Shown piece by piece: positions 44,350 to 55,316 of a stretch of 64,000 bases of DNA. Source of the DNA: CASFRF01 sp031549345 (lineage in GTDB: Bacteria > Verrucomicrobiota > Lentisphaeria > Victivallales > Victivallaceae); the NCBI GenBank assembly GCA_031549345.1, contig JAVBPY010000010.1:1-64000 (forward strand), read 5' to 3'. A program made the translations under genes and the position numbers. How positions within the stretch are numbered: the first letter of the stretch is position 1; each line of letters opens with the position of its first letter. The notes under the pieces were generated by a model. The model searched no databases, was not told where the DNA came from, and saw only the letters and a list, made by a program, of their open reading frames with translations.

Positions 44350-45630
44350 TACGTTCAGCGTGGCGGACGGAGGGTTAGGGAAAAGAGCTCCGTGGTAAGG
44401 CTCCAGGCCTCCTCGAACGGCATGGTGTTGCGCTCGTGTCCGGGGCCCCATGAGTCGGTGTAAATGACTTCGTCTTTGGTCGGATTATATCCGTTGATGA
44501 TCCGCAAATGGCGGATCACGCCGCCCTTATAGGGGCCGCCCACCCCCCACGCCAGGGGAATGCCCTGGTCGATGGAACTTGTTATATTCTGGCGGAACGC
44601 GCGGTAATCCCGCGCGTCGCGGAGACGGAACGCGCGGTAAACCTTCGGATCCAGCGCCTTGAGCAGTCCGGAGTAGTTCAGCAGACGGTAATTGCCCTCC
44701 GACTGAATGAAGTCGTTGTAGCGGACAGCGTCCACTTTCGCCCGCTTCGCCTCCTGGTTGTATTGGCGGATCATTTTTTCAAGATCGCCGGGGGTGTTGA
44801 ACGCCGAATATTCGTAAAGCATCCGGAAGCGGAGGTTCAGCCGGGCGTCGATCTTTTCCAGCGCTTTCACCGCTTGCCGCAAACTTGTGCCGCGCAACGC
44901 ATCCGACTGGGCGAGCTGGGCGAAAATATGTTGATCGATTTCGCCACCGAAATAGCGGACCAGCCGCTCGGCGGTGGCGGCCACGCAATACCCCTTCATC
45001 CCCTGATCGACCATGGGAACATCGACATATTTTCCGCCGTCGGGGAGGGTTTTAAGGCGTGCGGCAAGCGCCTCCGGCGTTCCTTCCGCCCGCATTTCGT
45101 CGCGTACTGTTTCAAACTTAGGGGCGATACGGAATTGGAAGTACTCCACCGCTTTCCGGGACTCGCCGGAAACGAGTTGGACGTACAAATCCTCGCGGAT
45201 GCAATAGGTGTCGGTCAAAATCTGCGCACCGCCGAGGTTGGTGCGCCGGTGCTCCGGCTCGGGTGCGCCAAGTTTGCGGAGCGCGGCGTCGAGTCTGCGC
45301 CGTTTTGTGCGCAATGCAACGTCGTCCAGCGTTTCGCCGGTCAGGGCGGCGTCGCCGCGGGTGAAAAGCGTCCCTTCGATGCGGGTGATTTTCTGCGCGT
45401 CATCCAGGCGGATGACAAGCGACCAGACAGGATCATCCAAAAACGTAAAATCGCGTTGTACACTGACGAGTGTTTGCTTGCTCCGATCCTGCCACTTCAG
45501 GTTGGCAGCGTATTTTTGCGCAAGAAAGACCGGGGTGCGTTGCCACAGCTCCCGGTCTTCCATCCAGTCGCGCAAATCATCGCCCCATGCCGCAAAAGCG
45601 GACAGAAGGGCGATGAGTATGGGCACAAAC

Positions 45631-47421
<1,791 letters not shown>

Positions 47422-47459
47422 ACAAATCCTCCGATGTATTTTTTAAGGTACTTACAGGG

Positions 47460-47468
47460 AATATAGCA
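47460..47468 (-). promoter_or_regulatory. extended -10 element before fucI
   Basis: TGC-TATATT on the minus strand (47468-47460), the same TGCTATATT as at 33102 and 28150. No convincing -35 is seen at 16-18 bp. Confidence 0.45.
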
Positions 47469-47509
47469 ATTGAAAAAGAAAAATCCAGTCCGAATTGGGC
47501 GAATGGAAT

Positions 47510-50239
47510 TCATTTCCTCCACTTTTTCATCGATTTCATCGCCTCGAGGACATTTGATTCCTCTTCGGGGGGTGTTTCCTCCGGGGGAGCCGGCGGCGTT
47601 TCCGGCTCCGGCGTTTGCGTCCGGCGTGCGCGGGGTGTTTTTGTGCGAACTGTTCCTGTATTTTTCAGGCGAGGAAAGCGCCACGCGAAGAGGTCCATCC
47701 GCCGGTCGGCAACCATCAGCAAAAGCCACAGGATGGCGGCGGAAAGGAGCCAGAGAACCGGATCGTACCGACGCGGCTGCTGTTTTAAATCCTCCCAGAT
47801 TCCGGAAAGCTCCAACCGTTCATGTCCGCCGGAAAGCGCGGCCAGGTCATGAAGGTTTTCCCGCGAATCCGCCTCTTCGGGGAAAAATTCCGGGGAATAA
47901 GGAAGACGCATCGGTGTGAGAGGGTGGGATTTTTTGCGGTCGAATTCGATGAAACTTACCGAAGGGGCCGCGCCGCGGAGCGGCAGTTCCAGACGCAACG
48001 TATCGGGATTGATGTAGTTCATCGTATAACGCACCGGGCGCGGAAGTCCCGTCGCGTCCGGTTCCAGGACAATGATTTCCGGCGTGCGCCGGAAGGGATC
48101 GCTCTCGCGGTCTGGATTCAAATGCAGCGTGATCCGATGGAGGCCGTTGACAAGCGATTGTTCGACAAGGCTGTCGCCGGGGAGATCGTTATCCGGGTGC
48201 GCGAGATATTGCAGGAGGGAAAGAAGAAGGTCTCCCCGTTCCGTGTAGGTGTTGAATTTTCCGGAATATTCCCCCGTTACTTCTCCGGTGAAAACACCGC
48301 TCCGCCCGTTTCCCGCTTCCGTGAAAGCAATTACCGGCGCGTCATTGCCGTCCGCCGTAACCGCCGGCGCCGTGGCGCCGGGTTTGAGATAGCAAAGGTT
48401 GTAACCTCCGATTTCGAACTCCGCCGGAGCAAAGCCCGTGCCGCGGAGGATGCGCGACGCGGCATTCAGCTTGACCTTCGTCGGCTCTTCCTGGAACGTG
48501 GTCCGCGCAATGGTGATGGTGTCCTGCATAAAAACCTGGGGAAGCATATCCGGATCGTTGGAAAAATAAATCTCCCCGCCGCCCCGCCGGGCGATATCGA
48601 TCAAAAGCTGTGCGTCGGAATCCTTCTCCGTCCCAAGGCCGATGACGCTGACCGTTATACCCGACTGGGCGCATTGCGCCAAAAGTTCCCGGTATTTTCC
48701 CGGTTGTTCCGAATCGGCGGCGTCGGCAAACAAAATAATATGCCGGGTCGACGCCTTGCTTTTCAGGAGCTCCGCACTTGCCGCCTCAAGAGCGTTGTAA
48801 ACGAAAATACCTCCACCCATCGACGCAATGGAAAGGACCTCGTCCAAGCGCTTCTTCGCCTGATCGGCCGGCATCATCGATAAAATTCTGTGGCTGCTGG
48901 AGTCCACCGCAAAAACCGCAACCTCATCCCGTGGCCCCAGCATGCGTATCGCTTCGGCCGTCCCGAGGTTGGCGAGGTCCATTTTCATACGATGCCCCCC
49001 CACCGACGCCGCCATACTGCCGGAACGGTCCAAAGTGATCGCAAGGGCGACCGTCCCTTTGCGGTGATCGTTGCGTAATTCCATCGTAACGGGCAGAACT
49101 TTTTCAAGCGGCGACTGGTAATAGCCGCCGAGTCCGAAACTGCTCTTGCCCCCCGTAACAAGCAACCCGAGCGAACCGGATTCCACAAGCGCGGCGAGGT
49201 TTGCCTGCCCGGTCTTCCCCAGATGCGACGCGGGGATGTTTTCGAGAATCACCGCCGCATAGCCGGCAAGACGATCCAGCGTGAACTCGATTTCTCCCGG
49301 AAGACGGCGATCCACTGGAACATGTGCGTCGCGAAGGAGTTTTTCCAGCCCCGAATCGGTTTTACGGGTAAAAAGAAGAATCGGACGGCGACCCGTTACG
49401 CGCACAAGAAAGTCGGCGCGGTTGTTCTCCGGGCATGCGTCGGTTTCTTCCATCTTTAAAACCGCCTGGTAATGGAGGATCCCGGGCTCCGCGGACTGGT
49501 CCTGAAAACGGTAGCGGTTGCTCCCGGGACGCAGCTCAACCCGGCCCTGTCGCCAAAGCTTTCCCTGCCGGAAAAGAATAAGTTCTCCGCGCGCCGCCTG
49601 CGGAGCGGAGAGCTCCAGCTGCAAAGCGATCGCTTCGCCGGGGGCGCTGTCGCGCGGGTGGTCGATGTGCGTGATGGCAAAATCATTACCCGACGATCGC
49701 TGCAGACGGCGGTAGTCGACAGGGATACCGCGCGCCGCGCCCTCGGTGAATTTTTCGCGCGGGTTGCGGTCCGTCCAGCGTCCGTCGGTCAAGAGGAGAA
49801 TCCGCCCGGCGAGTTCCCCCGGAATTAGTTGGAGCGCGGTGTCCAGCGCGGTGTTCAAGTCGGAACGGTCGGGCTGATGGCGCTGCAGAAACTGTTTCTC
49901 CCACGGATGATTCGAGAGTTTTTCCGCAGCGGCGGAAGCGGCGAAGGTTACAATCGCCAGCCCCGGCGCGTTCAGCGGACGGCTGTTTTCCAGGAGTTGG
50001 ATCATCTCCAGTTGGTGTTTTTCCGCCCCGTCCGGCATCGAAGCGCTGCGGTCGGCGACAACCACAAGCTGCCCCGGCCGGAGCGGTCCTTCGATTTGCA
50101 CGCGTGCCAACGCAAGGAGCAAAAGAACAGACAATCCGACCCGCCAGAACCATTGCCGCGCCCCCTCCGGCGGAAACAATAAAAATACGACGATCAAGGG
50201 AAGAACCAGCAGAAAGAACGAAGGATAAAGGAAGCTCAT
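47510..50239 (-). CDS. membrane protein with two VWA domains around a GATase1-like domain
   Basis: 909 aa. Two N-terminal membrane helices (FFLLVLPLIVVFLLF, VGLSVLLLLALARV), a first VWA domain starting VVADRSASMPD (MIDAS DxSxS near 57), a beta domain (170-290), a GATase1-like part (PILLFTRKTDSGLEKLLRDAHV...YAAVILENIPASHL...LLVTGGKSSFGLGGYY, 290-390), a second VWA with AITLDRSGSMAASVGGHRMKM (near 405), another beta domain, a final TM helix (LWLLSAAILWLLLMVADRRMDL) and a Pro/Thr/Glu tail. Such proteins stand beside BatA-type proteins and MoxR/DUF58 in many PVC and Proteobacteria genomes; the MoxR part is missing here. ATGA overlap with the gene upstream. Role unknown, possibly periplasmic complex assembly. 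Confidence 0.85.
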   Translation of the reverse strand: MSFLYPSFFLLVLPLIVVFLLFPPEGARQWFWRVGLSVLLLLALARVQIEGPLRPGQLVVVADRSASMPDGAEKHQLEMIQLLENSRPLNAPGLAIVTFAASAAAEKLSNHPWEKQFLQRHQPDRSDLNTALDTALQLIPGELAGRILLLTDGRWTDRNPREKFTEGAARGIPVDYRRLQRSSGNDFAITHIDHPRDSAPGEAIALQLELSAPQAARGELILFRQGKLWRQGRVELRPGSNRYRFQDQSAEPGILHYQAVLKMEETDACPENNRADFLVRVTGRRPILLFTRKTDSGLEKLLRDAHVPVDRRLPGEIEFTLDRLAGYAAVILENIPASHLGKTGQANLAALVESGSLGLLVTGGKSSFGLGGYYQSPLEKVLPVTMELRNDHRKGTVALAITLDRSGSMAASVGGHRMKMDLANLGTAEAIRMLGPRDEVAVFAVDSSSHRILSMMPADQAKKRLDEVLSIASMGGGIFVYNALEAASAELLKSKASTRHIILFADAADSEQPGKYRELLAQCAQSGITVSVIGLGTEKDSDAQLLIDIARRGGGEIYFSNDPDMLPQVFMQDTITIARTTFQEEPTKVKLNAASRILRGTGFAPAEFEIGGYNLCYLKPGATAPAVTADGNDAPVIAFTEAGNGRSGVFTGEVTGEYSGKFNTYTERGDLLLSLLQYLAHPDNDLPGDSLVEQSLVNGLHRITLHLNPDRESDPFRRTPEIIVLEPDATGLPRPVRYTMNYINPDTLRLELPLRGAAPSVSFIEFDRKKSHPLTPMRLPYSPEFFPEEADSRENLHDLAALSGGHERLELSGIWEDLKQQPRRYDPVLWLLSAAILWLLLMVADRRMDLFAWRFPRLKNTGTVRTKTPRARRTQTPEPETPPAPPEETPPEEESNVLEAMKSMKKWRK

Positions 50240-51918
50240 ATTTCCCTCCTACGCCTTAAATACCATTGGTGGACGCCCAAAAGTGCCAAAGCCGCCAGAA
50301 GGGGCGCCCAGACAAGATCGATGCGCCCGAGGTGTTCGGTTTGCGGCGACGGCGTGGAGCGGTGCTCGGACGAGAGCCCACGCAGATCCGACTCGGCGGC
50401 GTTAAGCGGGTTGACGATCAATTCCCATCGGTGATTGCCTGCCTGAAGTTTCACGGGGCCGACCGGAAGTTTTTCCAGAATAACCTGCTGCGCCATATCC
50501 GGGAAAAGACGGTACGCCGTGCGCCCTTCAGGGACAATGACGAGTTCGCGTTCACCCGCAGGAAGGCGAAGCCGGACGGGTGCGCCCGAGGAGTAGTTGT
50601 GCTCCGTCAAGCCGGTGCGGTTCCCTGCCACAAACTCGGTTACATTGTACCACCAGCCGGGCCAGGAAGGCGTAAGGTGCCAGTTCGAGCTTTTCGGCGA
50701 CCAGACCGCCTCAATGCGTCTTCCCCGATGGGTGATAAGAAATGTTTCTCCCAATTGCAGCAAAGGCGCGCCCGTAAGAGGCTTTGCCGGAACGCTCCAA
50801 AGGACCGAGCGGAAATCCAACCCGTCCAGCAATGGCGAGTTCCGCGACGGCGCAACAGGACCGCTGAACGTTTTCCCGTCTCCATCGAGCAGGCTGACAC
50901 TTTGCGGCGCGTTCGGCGGCAACGCGGAATCACTTACGAGAAGTTCCGGATTTTCATCGGTCAGGCGGACGCGCGGGTTGGCCTGAAACGCCGTCGCCAC
51001 CGCCTTGCGCCGCTCTTCGGAAAGAACAAGCTGAACACGGACAGGCGGAGGATTTTCCGGCAGAAGACGGATGGACTGGTCGAAATCCAGAATATCGGGA
51101 GAAAGAAACGCATCCAGAGTCCCGACATCGTCGGAAAGCGGAAACACCACCTTGGCAAAATCGCCGGGAGGGATAAGGAGTTTTTGTCTGGCCGCTCCCG
51201 CCGTAAGTTCCGTTTCGCGCGCGGTGTCGGAAAAATTGCCGACGAGGAACATCACGCGGTGCGGCTCGCGCACGGCACCGGTGATGGCAAAATTTTCACG
51301 CGGACGGCCGAATGCCACATAAGAGCAGCCTGGCGGAGGCTCCGAGTCGCTCCAGCGGTGATCGGAAATAACCAGCCTCTCGGAAAAGCGCGTTTCCAAG
51401 CGCTCAGCAACGAGGAACGCTTCGGGAAAACGAGCGTCCGATTCGTCGCAAAGCCAATGCTCCGTCAGCCGGGCGACGAGCTCGTTGCCTGCGTAACTCC
51501 CCAAATGCCGCGCCCCGCGCCCCGCTAAAATCACCCGGAATTCGCGGCGCGGTTCTTTGGTTCCAAGTTCCTTCAGATGCTGAAGGGCAAGAATATGGGC
51601 TGAATCCGTTTTGCCGGCGCGCATCGAGTAGGAGTTGTCCAGAATCAACGTCAAGGGTGGAGTCCGGCGCGCGTCGGGAAAAAACGGCAGAAGCGCCGCA
51701 AATACCAGGAGAAGCAGGATCAAAAGCTCCAGAATAAAGACCGGAGGAAACGGCATCCAACGAAATTTCCGCCCCCGCGAGGGCGGACGGCGGCCTGTGC
51801 TCCACAGGCGGAGCATGGAAACATGCCGCACGCTGCTCCGCTTGCTCAGAAAATAAATCAGCGCCAAAAGAGGCGTCGAGGCCAAAGCCCAAAGCATCCA
51901 TGGCGCCGCGAAATGCAC
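50236..51918 (-). CDS. BatA N-terminal-domain membrane protein with degenerate VWA
   Basis: 560 aa. The N-terminus (HFAAPWMLWALASTPLLALIYFLSKRSSVRHVSMLRLW) is the BatA/aerotolerance N-terminal domain of two short helices. A second membrane segment (VFILELLILLLLVFAALLPFF) leads to a VWA-like domain with DNSYSM at its MIDAS (D-x-S-x-S kept). The remaining residues form beta domains, then a GATase1-like stretch (NPELLVSDSALPPNAPQSVSLLDG), and a C-terminal TM helix (LVWAPLLAALALLGVHQWYL). Partner of the VWA protein downstream. It follows the GH95 gene with no gap (start 51918, stop 51919). Confidence 0.82.
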   Translation of the reverse strand: MHFAAPWMLWALASTPLLALIYFLSKRSSVRHVSMLRLWSTGRRPPSRGRKFRWMPFPPVFILELLILLLLVFAALLPFFPDARRTPPLTLILDNSYSMRAGKTDSAHILALQHLKELGTKEPRREFRVILAGRGARHLGSYAGNELVARLTEHWLCDESDARFPEAFLVAERLETRFSERLVISDHRWSDSEPPPGCSYVAFGRPRENFAITGAVREPHRVMFLVGNFSDTARETELTAGAARQKLLIPPGDFAKVVFPLSDDVGTLDAFLSPDILDFDQSIRLLPENPPPVRVQLVLSEERRKAVATAFQANPRVRLTDENPELLVSDSALPPNAPQSVSLLDGDGKTFSGPVAPSRNSPLLDGLDFRSVLWSVPAKPLTGAPLLQLGETFLITHRGRRIEAVWSPKSSNWHLTPSWPGWWYNVTEFVAGNRTGLTEHNYSSGAPVRLRLPAGERELVIVPEGRTAYRLFPDMAQQVILEKLPVGPVKLQAGNHRWELIVNPLNAAESDLRGLSSEHRSTPSPQTEHLGRIDLVWAPLLAALALLGVHQWYLRRRREI

Positions 51919-54345
51919 TTACCGCGCCGGAGTGATTTGGTATTTCACGCCCGCTTCCGCGTCGAATACGCAGAAGTCGCCCTCGATCACGCAAGGAATC
52001 TCCTTGCGCCCAGACAAAACACGCAACGGCGTCGCGCTTCGAAAACGGACGCTCCCGGCGAAAGACGGACGGAACTGCGCTTTTTTGAACACTCCTTTTT
52101 TCCATGCGATATCGAGCGCCGCGCCGCCACGCAGACGCACGTTTGTAAGTTCGCCCTCCGGCCAATCCGCCGGCAGGGCGGGGAGAAGGAAAATATAGCC
52201 GGCATGGCACTGCACAAGCATTTCAACCATCCCGGCGACCACACCGAAATTGCCGTCGATCTGGAACGGCGGGTGCGCGTCGAACATGTTCGCATAAACG
52301 CCGCCGCCGCCGTCGTAGCGGATCGGTCCTTCCGCCTTTACGAGGCGGAACATCATTTTGAGCATTGTCCAGGCGTGATTGCCATCGAGAAGACGCGCCC
52401 AGAAGTTGATTTTCCATGCCAACGACCAACCCGTCCCGTCGTCGCCGCGGACTTCCAACGTACGCCGCGCGGCATGGAACAATTCCGGCGTCTCCATGTC
52501 CGTGATCTGCGCGGAGGGGTGGAGGCCGTAGAGGTGCGAAACGTGGCGGTGCCCGACTTCGGCGTCGTCAAAATTTTCACTCCATTCGCAGAGGCGTCCG
52601 GTTTGGGGATCGATCCGGAACGGCTGGAGCCGTTCCCGCGCGGCCCGGAGGCGCTTAACAAGCGGCGCATCGATTTTCAACCGTTCCGCCGCGCTGGCGG
52701 TGTGCTCGAAAAGCTCGTGAAGGATAAAGCGATCCATTGCACTCCCGGCACTGACCGCCGCGGGTTTTCCATCCGCGGGAGAGAGGAATAAATTTTCCGG
52801 CGAGGTGGAAGGAATCGTTGCGAGGAATTCTCCTTCCGGAAGTTTGAGCGGCCGCAGGAAGTCGAGCATGAATTCCGCCGCGCCGCGCAAGAGCGGATAG
52901 GCCTGTTCACGGAGGAACTTAAGGTCCCCGGTGTACAAATAGTGTTCGTAAAGGTGGCGGCAGAGCCACGCGCCGCCCATCGGCCAGGTAACGCACTGCG
53001 GAATGTGCCCGTCGCCCTCCCACCAGATGTCTTTAAGTGGTTCCGTGCCCCCCATGCCGACCATCGTCGAAAGGGCCCAGATGTCGGTGTTGTGGTGGGC
53101 GACCCAGCCGCCGCAGCCGTAGTTCGCCGCGCTCCGTCGCCCGCTGACACTGAGATTTTCGATCAGACGGAACAGCGGTTCGGCGCAGCCGCCGAGCCCG
53201 ACCATTTCCGCCGGCCAATAGTTCATCTGCGTATTGATGTTGATCGTGTAGTTGCTGCTCCAGGGCGCACGAAGCTCTTCGTTCCAAATACCCTGAAGAT
53301 TCGCCGGCTGCGAACCGCGACGCGACGATGCGATCAACAAATAACGCCCGTAGTTGAACAGAAGCGCCGCCAACGAAACGTCGGTGCCGTCGAATTGCCG
53401 GAGCCGTTCGTCGGTCGGGCGGAGCGCCAACTCCGCGGAGCTGGAAAGTTGAAAAGAACATGCGCCATAAAGGAGGCGGTAATCGGCAAGATGCAAGGAA
53501 CGCAGCCGCCGGAACGATTGTTCACGCACCAGAACCAGGCGCGAAAGGGCGCGTTCCGAAATCGCCTTCATATCGCGCGACGGCGCGTCGAAGGCGGAAC
53601 GGAATCCGGTGGCGCTTGCAAGACGAATTTCCACACTGTCGGCGTTTTTAATCACCAAATCCTTGCCGTCGACACGGGAAGCGCCGCCGGTAAGGAGGAG
53701 TTCCAAACGGAGGGCAAAACGCATTCCACGCTCGTTGTCGTATTCCACACGGTTGCGTCCGTAGTAGCTTGGGTCCACCAGATACGGGGCTTCCCCCCGC
53801 AGCCAGAGGCTGTTCGGCGAATCGGCCTCGACCTCGAAACGGAGTTGGGAGGTCAGGCGGATGCGGCAGGAGATGGCTCCCGGAACGGCGGATTCAACGC
53901 GCATGAGAAGAACACGCGTCGGATTTTCCGCAAAATATTCACGACGGAATTTATTCCCCCCCGCGATAAATTCCGTATGGGCGAGTGCCGAGTCCAAATC
54001 GAGGCAACGCCGGTATTCCCGCACATCCGAAAACCCGGAAAAATCGATCCATAAATCGGCCATCGGCAGGAAACTGCCGGTGTAGGGCCCCTGGAGTTTT
54101 TTGGCAAGTTCGTCCGCCGCATGGTAATCGCCGCTCTCGACGGCCGCCTGGATCGCCTTGATTTTTCCCGGTGCGCCGGCGGGCTGGAAATTTTGCGCCG
54201 AACCGGACCAGAGTGTGTCGTCGTTCAGCGAAAGATGCTCTGTTTCCACGCCGCCGTAAACCATGGCCCCGAGATGCCCGTTGGCGATGGGGAGTGCTTC
54301 GTTGAAGTTCCGCGCCGCCCGACGATACCAGAGAGTGTTTTCCAT
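51919..54345 (-). CDS. GH95 family alpha-L-fucosidase
   Basis: 808 aa with no signal peptide. N-terminal LWYRRAARNFNEALPIANGHLGAMVYGGVETEHLSLNDDTLWSG is the signature opening of GH95 enzymes, which cut alpha-1,2-fucose (some are alpha-galactosidases) with inversion. Further family blocks: SRRGSQPANLQGIWNEELRAPWSSNYTININTQMNYWPAEM, GWVAHHNTDIWALST, GGAWLCRHLYEHYLYTGD, ATIPSTSPEN, WSLAWKINFWARLLDGNHA, and a C-terminal beta domain. The block with NININTQMNYWPAE and HHNTDIW lines the active site. The first enzyme of a fucose route whose next step, FucI, is encoded downstream. 31 bp after panB, so it shares that transcript. Confidence 0.93.
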   Translation of the reverse strand: MENTLWYRRAARNFNEALPIANGHLGAMVYGGVETEHLSLNDDTLWSGSAQNFQPAGAPGKIKAIQAAVESGDYHAADELAKKLQGPYTGSFLPMADLWIDFSGFSDVREYRRCLDLDSALAHTEFIAGGNKFRREYFAENPTRVLLMRVESAVPGAISCRIRLTSQLRFEVEADSPNSLWLRGEAPYLVDPSYYGRNRVEYDNERGMRFALRLELLLTGGASRVDGKDLVIKNADSVEIRLASATGFRSAFDAPSRDMKAISERALSRLVLVREQSFRRLRSLHLADYRLLYGACSFQLSSSAELALRPTDERLRQFDGTDVSLAALLFNYGRYLLIASSRRGSQPANLQGIWNEELRAPWSSNYTININTQMNYWPAEMVGLGGCAEPLFRLIENLSVSGRRSAANYGCGGWVAHHNTDIWALSTMVGMGGTEPLKDIWWEGDGHIPQCVTWPMGGAWLCRHLYEHYLYTGDLKFLREQAYPLLRGAAEFMLDFLRPLKLPEGEFLATIPSTSPENLFLSPADGKPAAVSAGSAMDRFILHELFEHTASAAERLKIDAPLVKRLRAARERLQPFRIDPQTGRLCEWSENFDDAEVGHRHVSHLYGLHPSAQITDMETPELFHAARRTLEVRGDDGTGWSLAWKINFWARLLDGNHAWTMLKMMFRLVKAEGPIRYDGGGGVYANMFDAHPPFQIDGNFGVVAGMVEMLVQCHAGYIFLLPALPADWPEGELTNVRLRGGAALDIAWKKGVFKKAQFRPSFAGSVRFRSATPLRVLSGRKEIPCVIEGDFCVFDAEAGVKYQITPAR

Positions 54346-54376
54346 AAGACCTGAGGAATCCTGAGTTTGTTTAGAA

Positions 54377-55174
54377 TTAAAAGGTGTTTTCCGGACCGGG
54401 AAACGTCCCGCTCTTCACTTCGGAAACATAATTTTTGAGCGCCTGTTCCGTGATCTGCCCGATCTCTGCGTAACGCTTGGCGTGGCGCGGTGTAAAATCG
54501 AAGAATAACCCGAGCACATCGTGCCAGACTTGCACCTGACCGTCGCATCCCGCGCCCGCGCCGATGCCGATGGTCGGGACGGGGACCGAGCGGGAGATTT
54601 CCGCCGCGAGTTTCCCGGGAATCCCCTCGAGGACAATAGCCATGGCCCCCGCCGCCGCCAATGCGCCCGCATCGGCATGCAACCGCGCCGCCGCCTCTTC
54701 CGTTTTTCCCTGAATTTTATAACCGCCGGAGGTCAGGACCCGCTGCGGCAAAAGACCGATGTGGGCGACCACCGGAATCCCCGCGTCGACCAAACGCGCA
54801 ACCAGGGGGGCGGTTTCCGCGCCGCCTTCGAGCTTTACGGCGTCGCAATACGCTTCCTGCAAATACCGCCCGGCGTTGCGGACGGTTTCCTCCGGCGAAA
54901 TCTGAAAGGACATAAACGGCATGTCGCCAATGATGAACGCATCGGGCGCGCCGCGGCGCACGGCTTTGGCGCACATGAGCGATTCCTCCAGCGTAAGAGG
55001 CAGCGTGTTGGCGTAACCGAGCATGGTCATGGCCAAAGAATCGCCGACCAGCAGCATCTCCGCCCCGGCGCGCGCGGCGAGCGCCGCCGAAGGGGCGTCG
55101 TAGGTGGTCAGCATCACGATTTTTTCGCCGGCTTCCTTCATTTTACGGAAGTGGCTGACGGTCCATTTTTTCAT
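54377..55174 (-). CDS. panB: 3-methyl-2-oxobutanoate hydroxymethyltransferase
   Basis: 265 aa from the second of two adjacent ATGs (55174), which has AAGGGG at about 8 bp; 55177 is the other option. Adds a hydroxymethyl group from methylene-THF to 2-oxoisovalerate, the first step to pantoate. Motifs: MLTTYDAPSAALAARAG, LVGDSLAMTMLGYANTLPLTLEE with the metal Asp, PFMSFQISPEE, AVKLEGG, HIGLLPQ, VPTIGIGAGAGCDGQVQVWHDVLGLF. Completes with panC (8.7 kb) two steps of pantothenate synthesis, though the two are not linked. Operon leader for the GH95 and VWA genes, an odd mix. Confidence 0.96.
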   Translation of the reverse strand: MKKWTVSHFRKMKEAGEKIVMLTTYDAPSAALAARAGAEMLLVGDSLAMTMLGYANTLPLTLEESLMCAKAVRRGAPDAFIIGDMPFMSFQISPEETVRNAGRYLQEAYCDAVKLEGGAETAPLVARLVDAGIPVVAHIGLLPQRVLTSGGYKIQGKTEEAAARLHADAGALAAAGAMAIVLEGIPGKLAAEISRSVPVPTIGIGAGAGCDGQVQVWHDVLGLFFDFTPRHAKRYAEIGQITEQALKNYVSEVKSGTFPGPENTF

Positions 55175-55207
55175 CATTTTCCCCTTACAATTGCGGCGAT
55201 TGCGTAA

Positions 55208-55236
55208 AAGATACATGTTTCAGTGCTTTTTTGCAA
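55208..55236 (-). promoter_or_regulatory. panB promoter
   Basis: On the minus strand TTGCAA (55236-55231), 17 bp and TATCTT (55213-55208), 34 bp before the ATG. Confidence 0.6.
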
Positions 55237-55244
55237 ATTCTCTT

Positions 55245-55273
55245 TTGCAAAAAGTATGAAATCGGAGTATTAT
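55245..55273 (+). promoter_or_regulatory. rnr promoter
   Basis: TTGCAA (55245-55250), 17 bp and TATTAT (55268-55273). The ATG at 55317 follows 43 bp later. The panB -35 is only 8 bp away on the other strand, and TTGCAA is itself a palindrome. Confidence 0.65.
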
Positions 55274-55316
55274 TGGTTGGAATTGCGCACGACAAACCAC
55301 AACGAAGCGGGGATGC

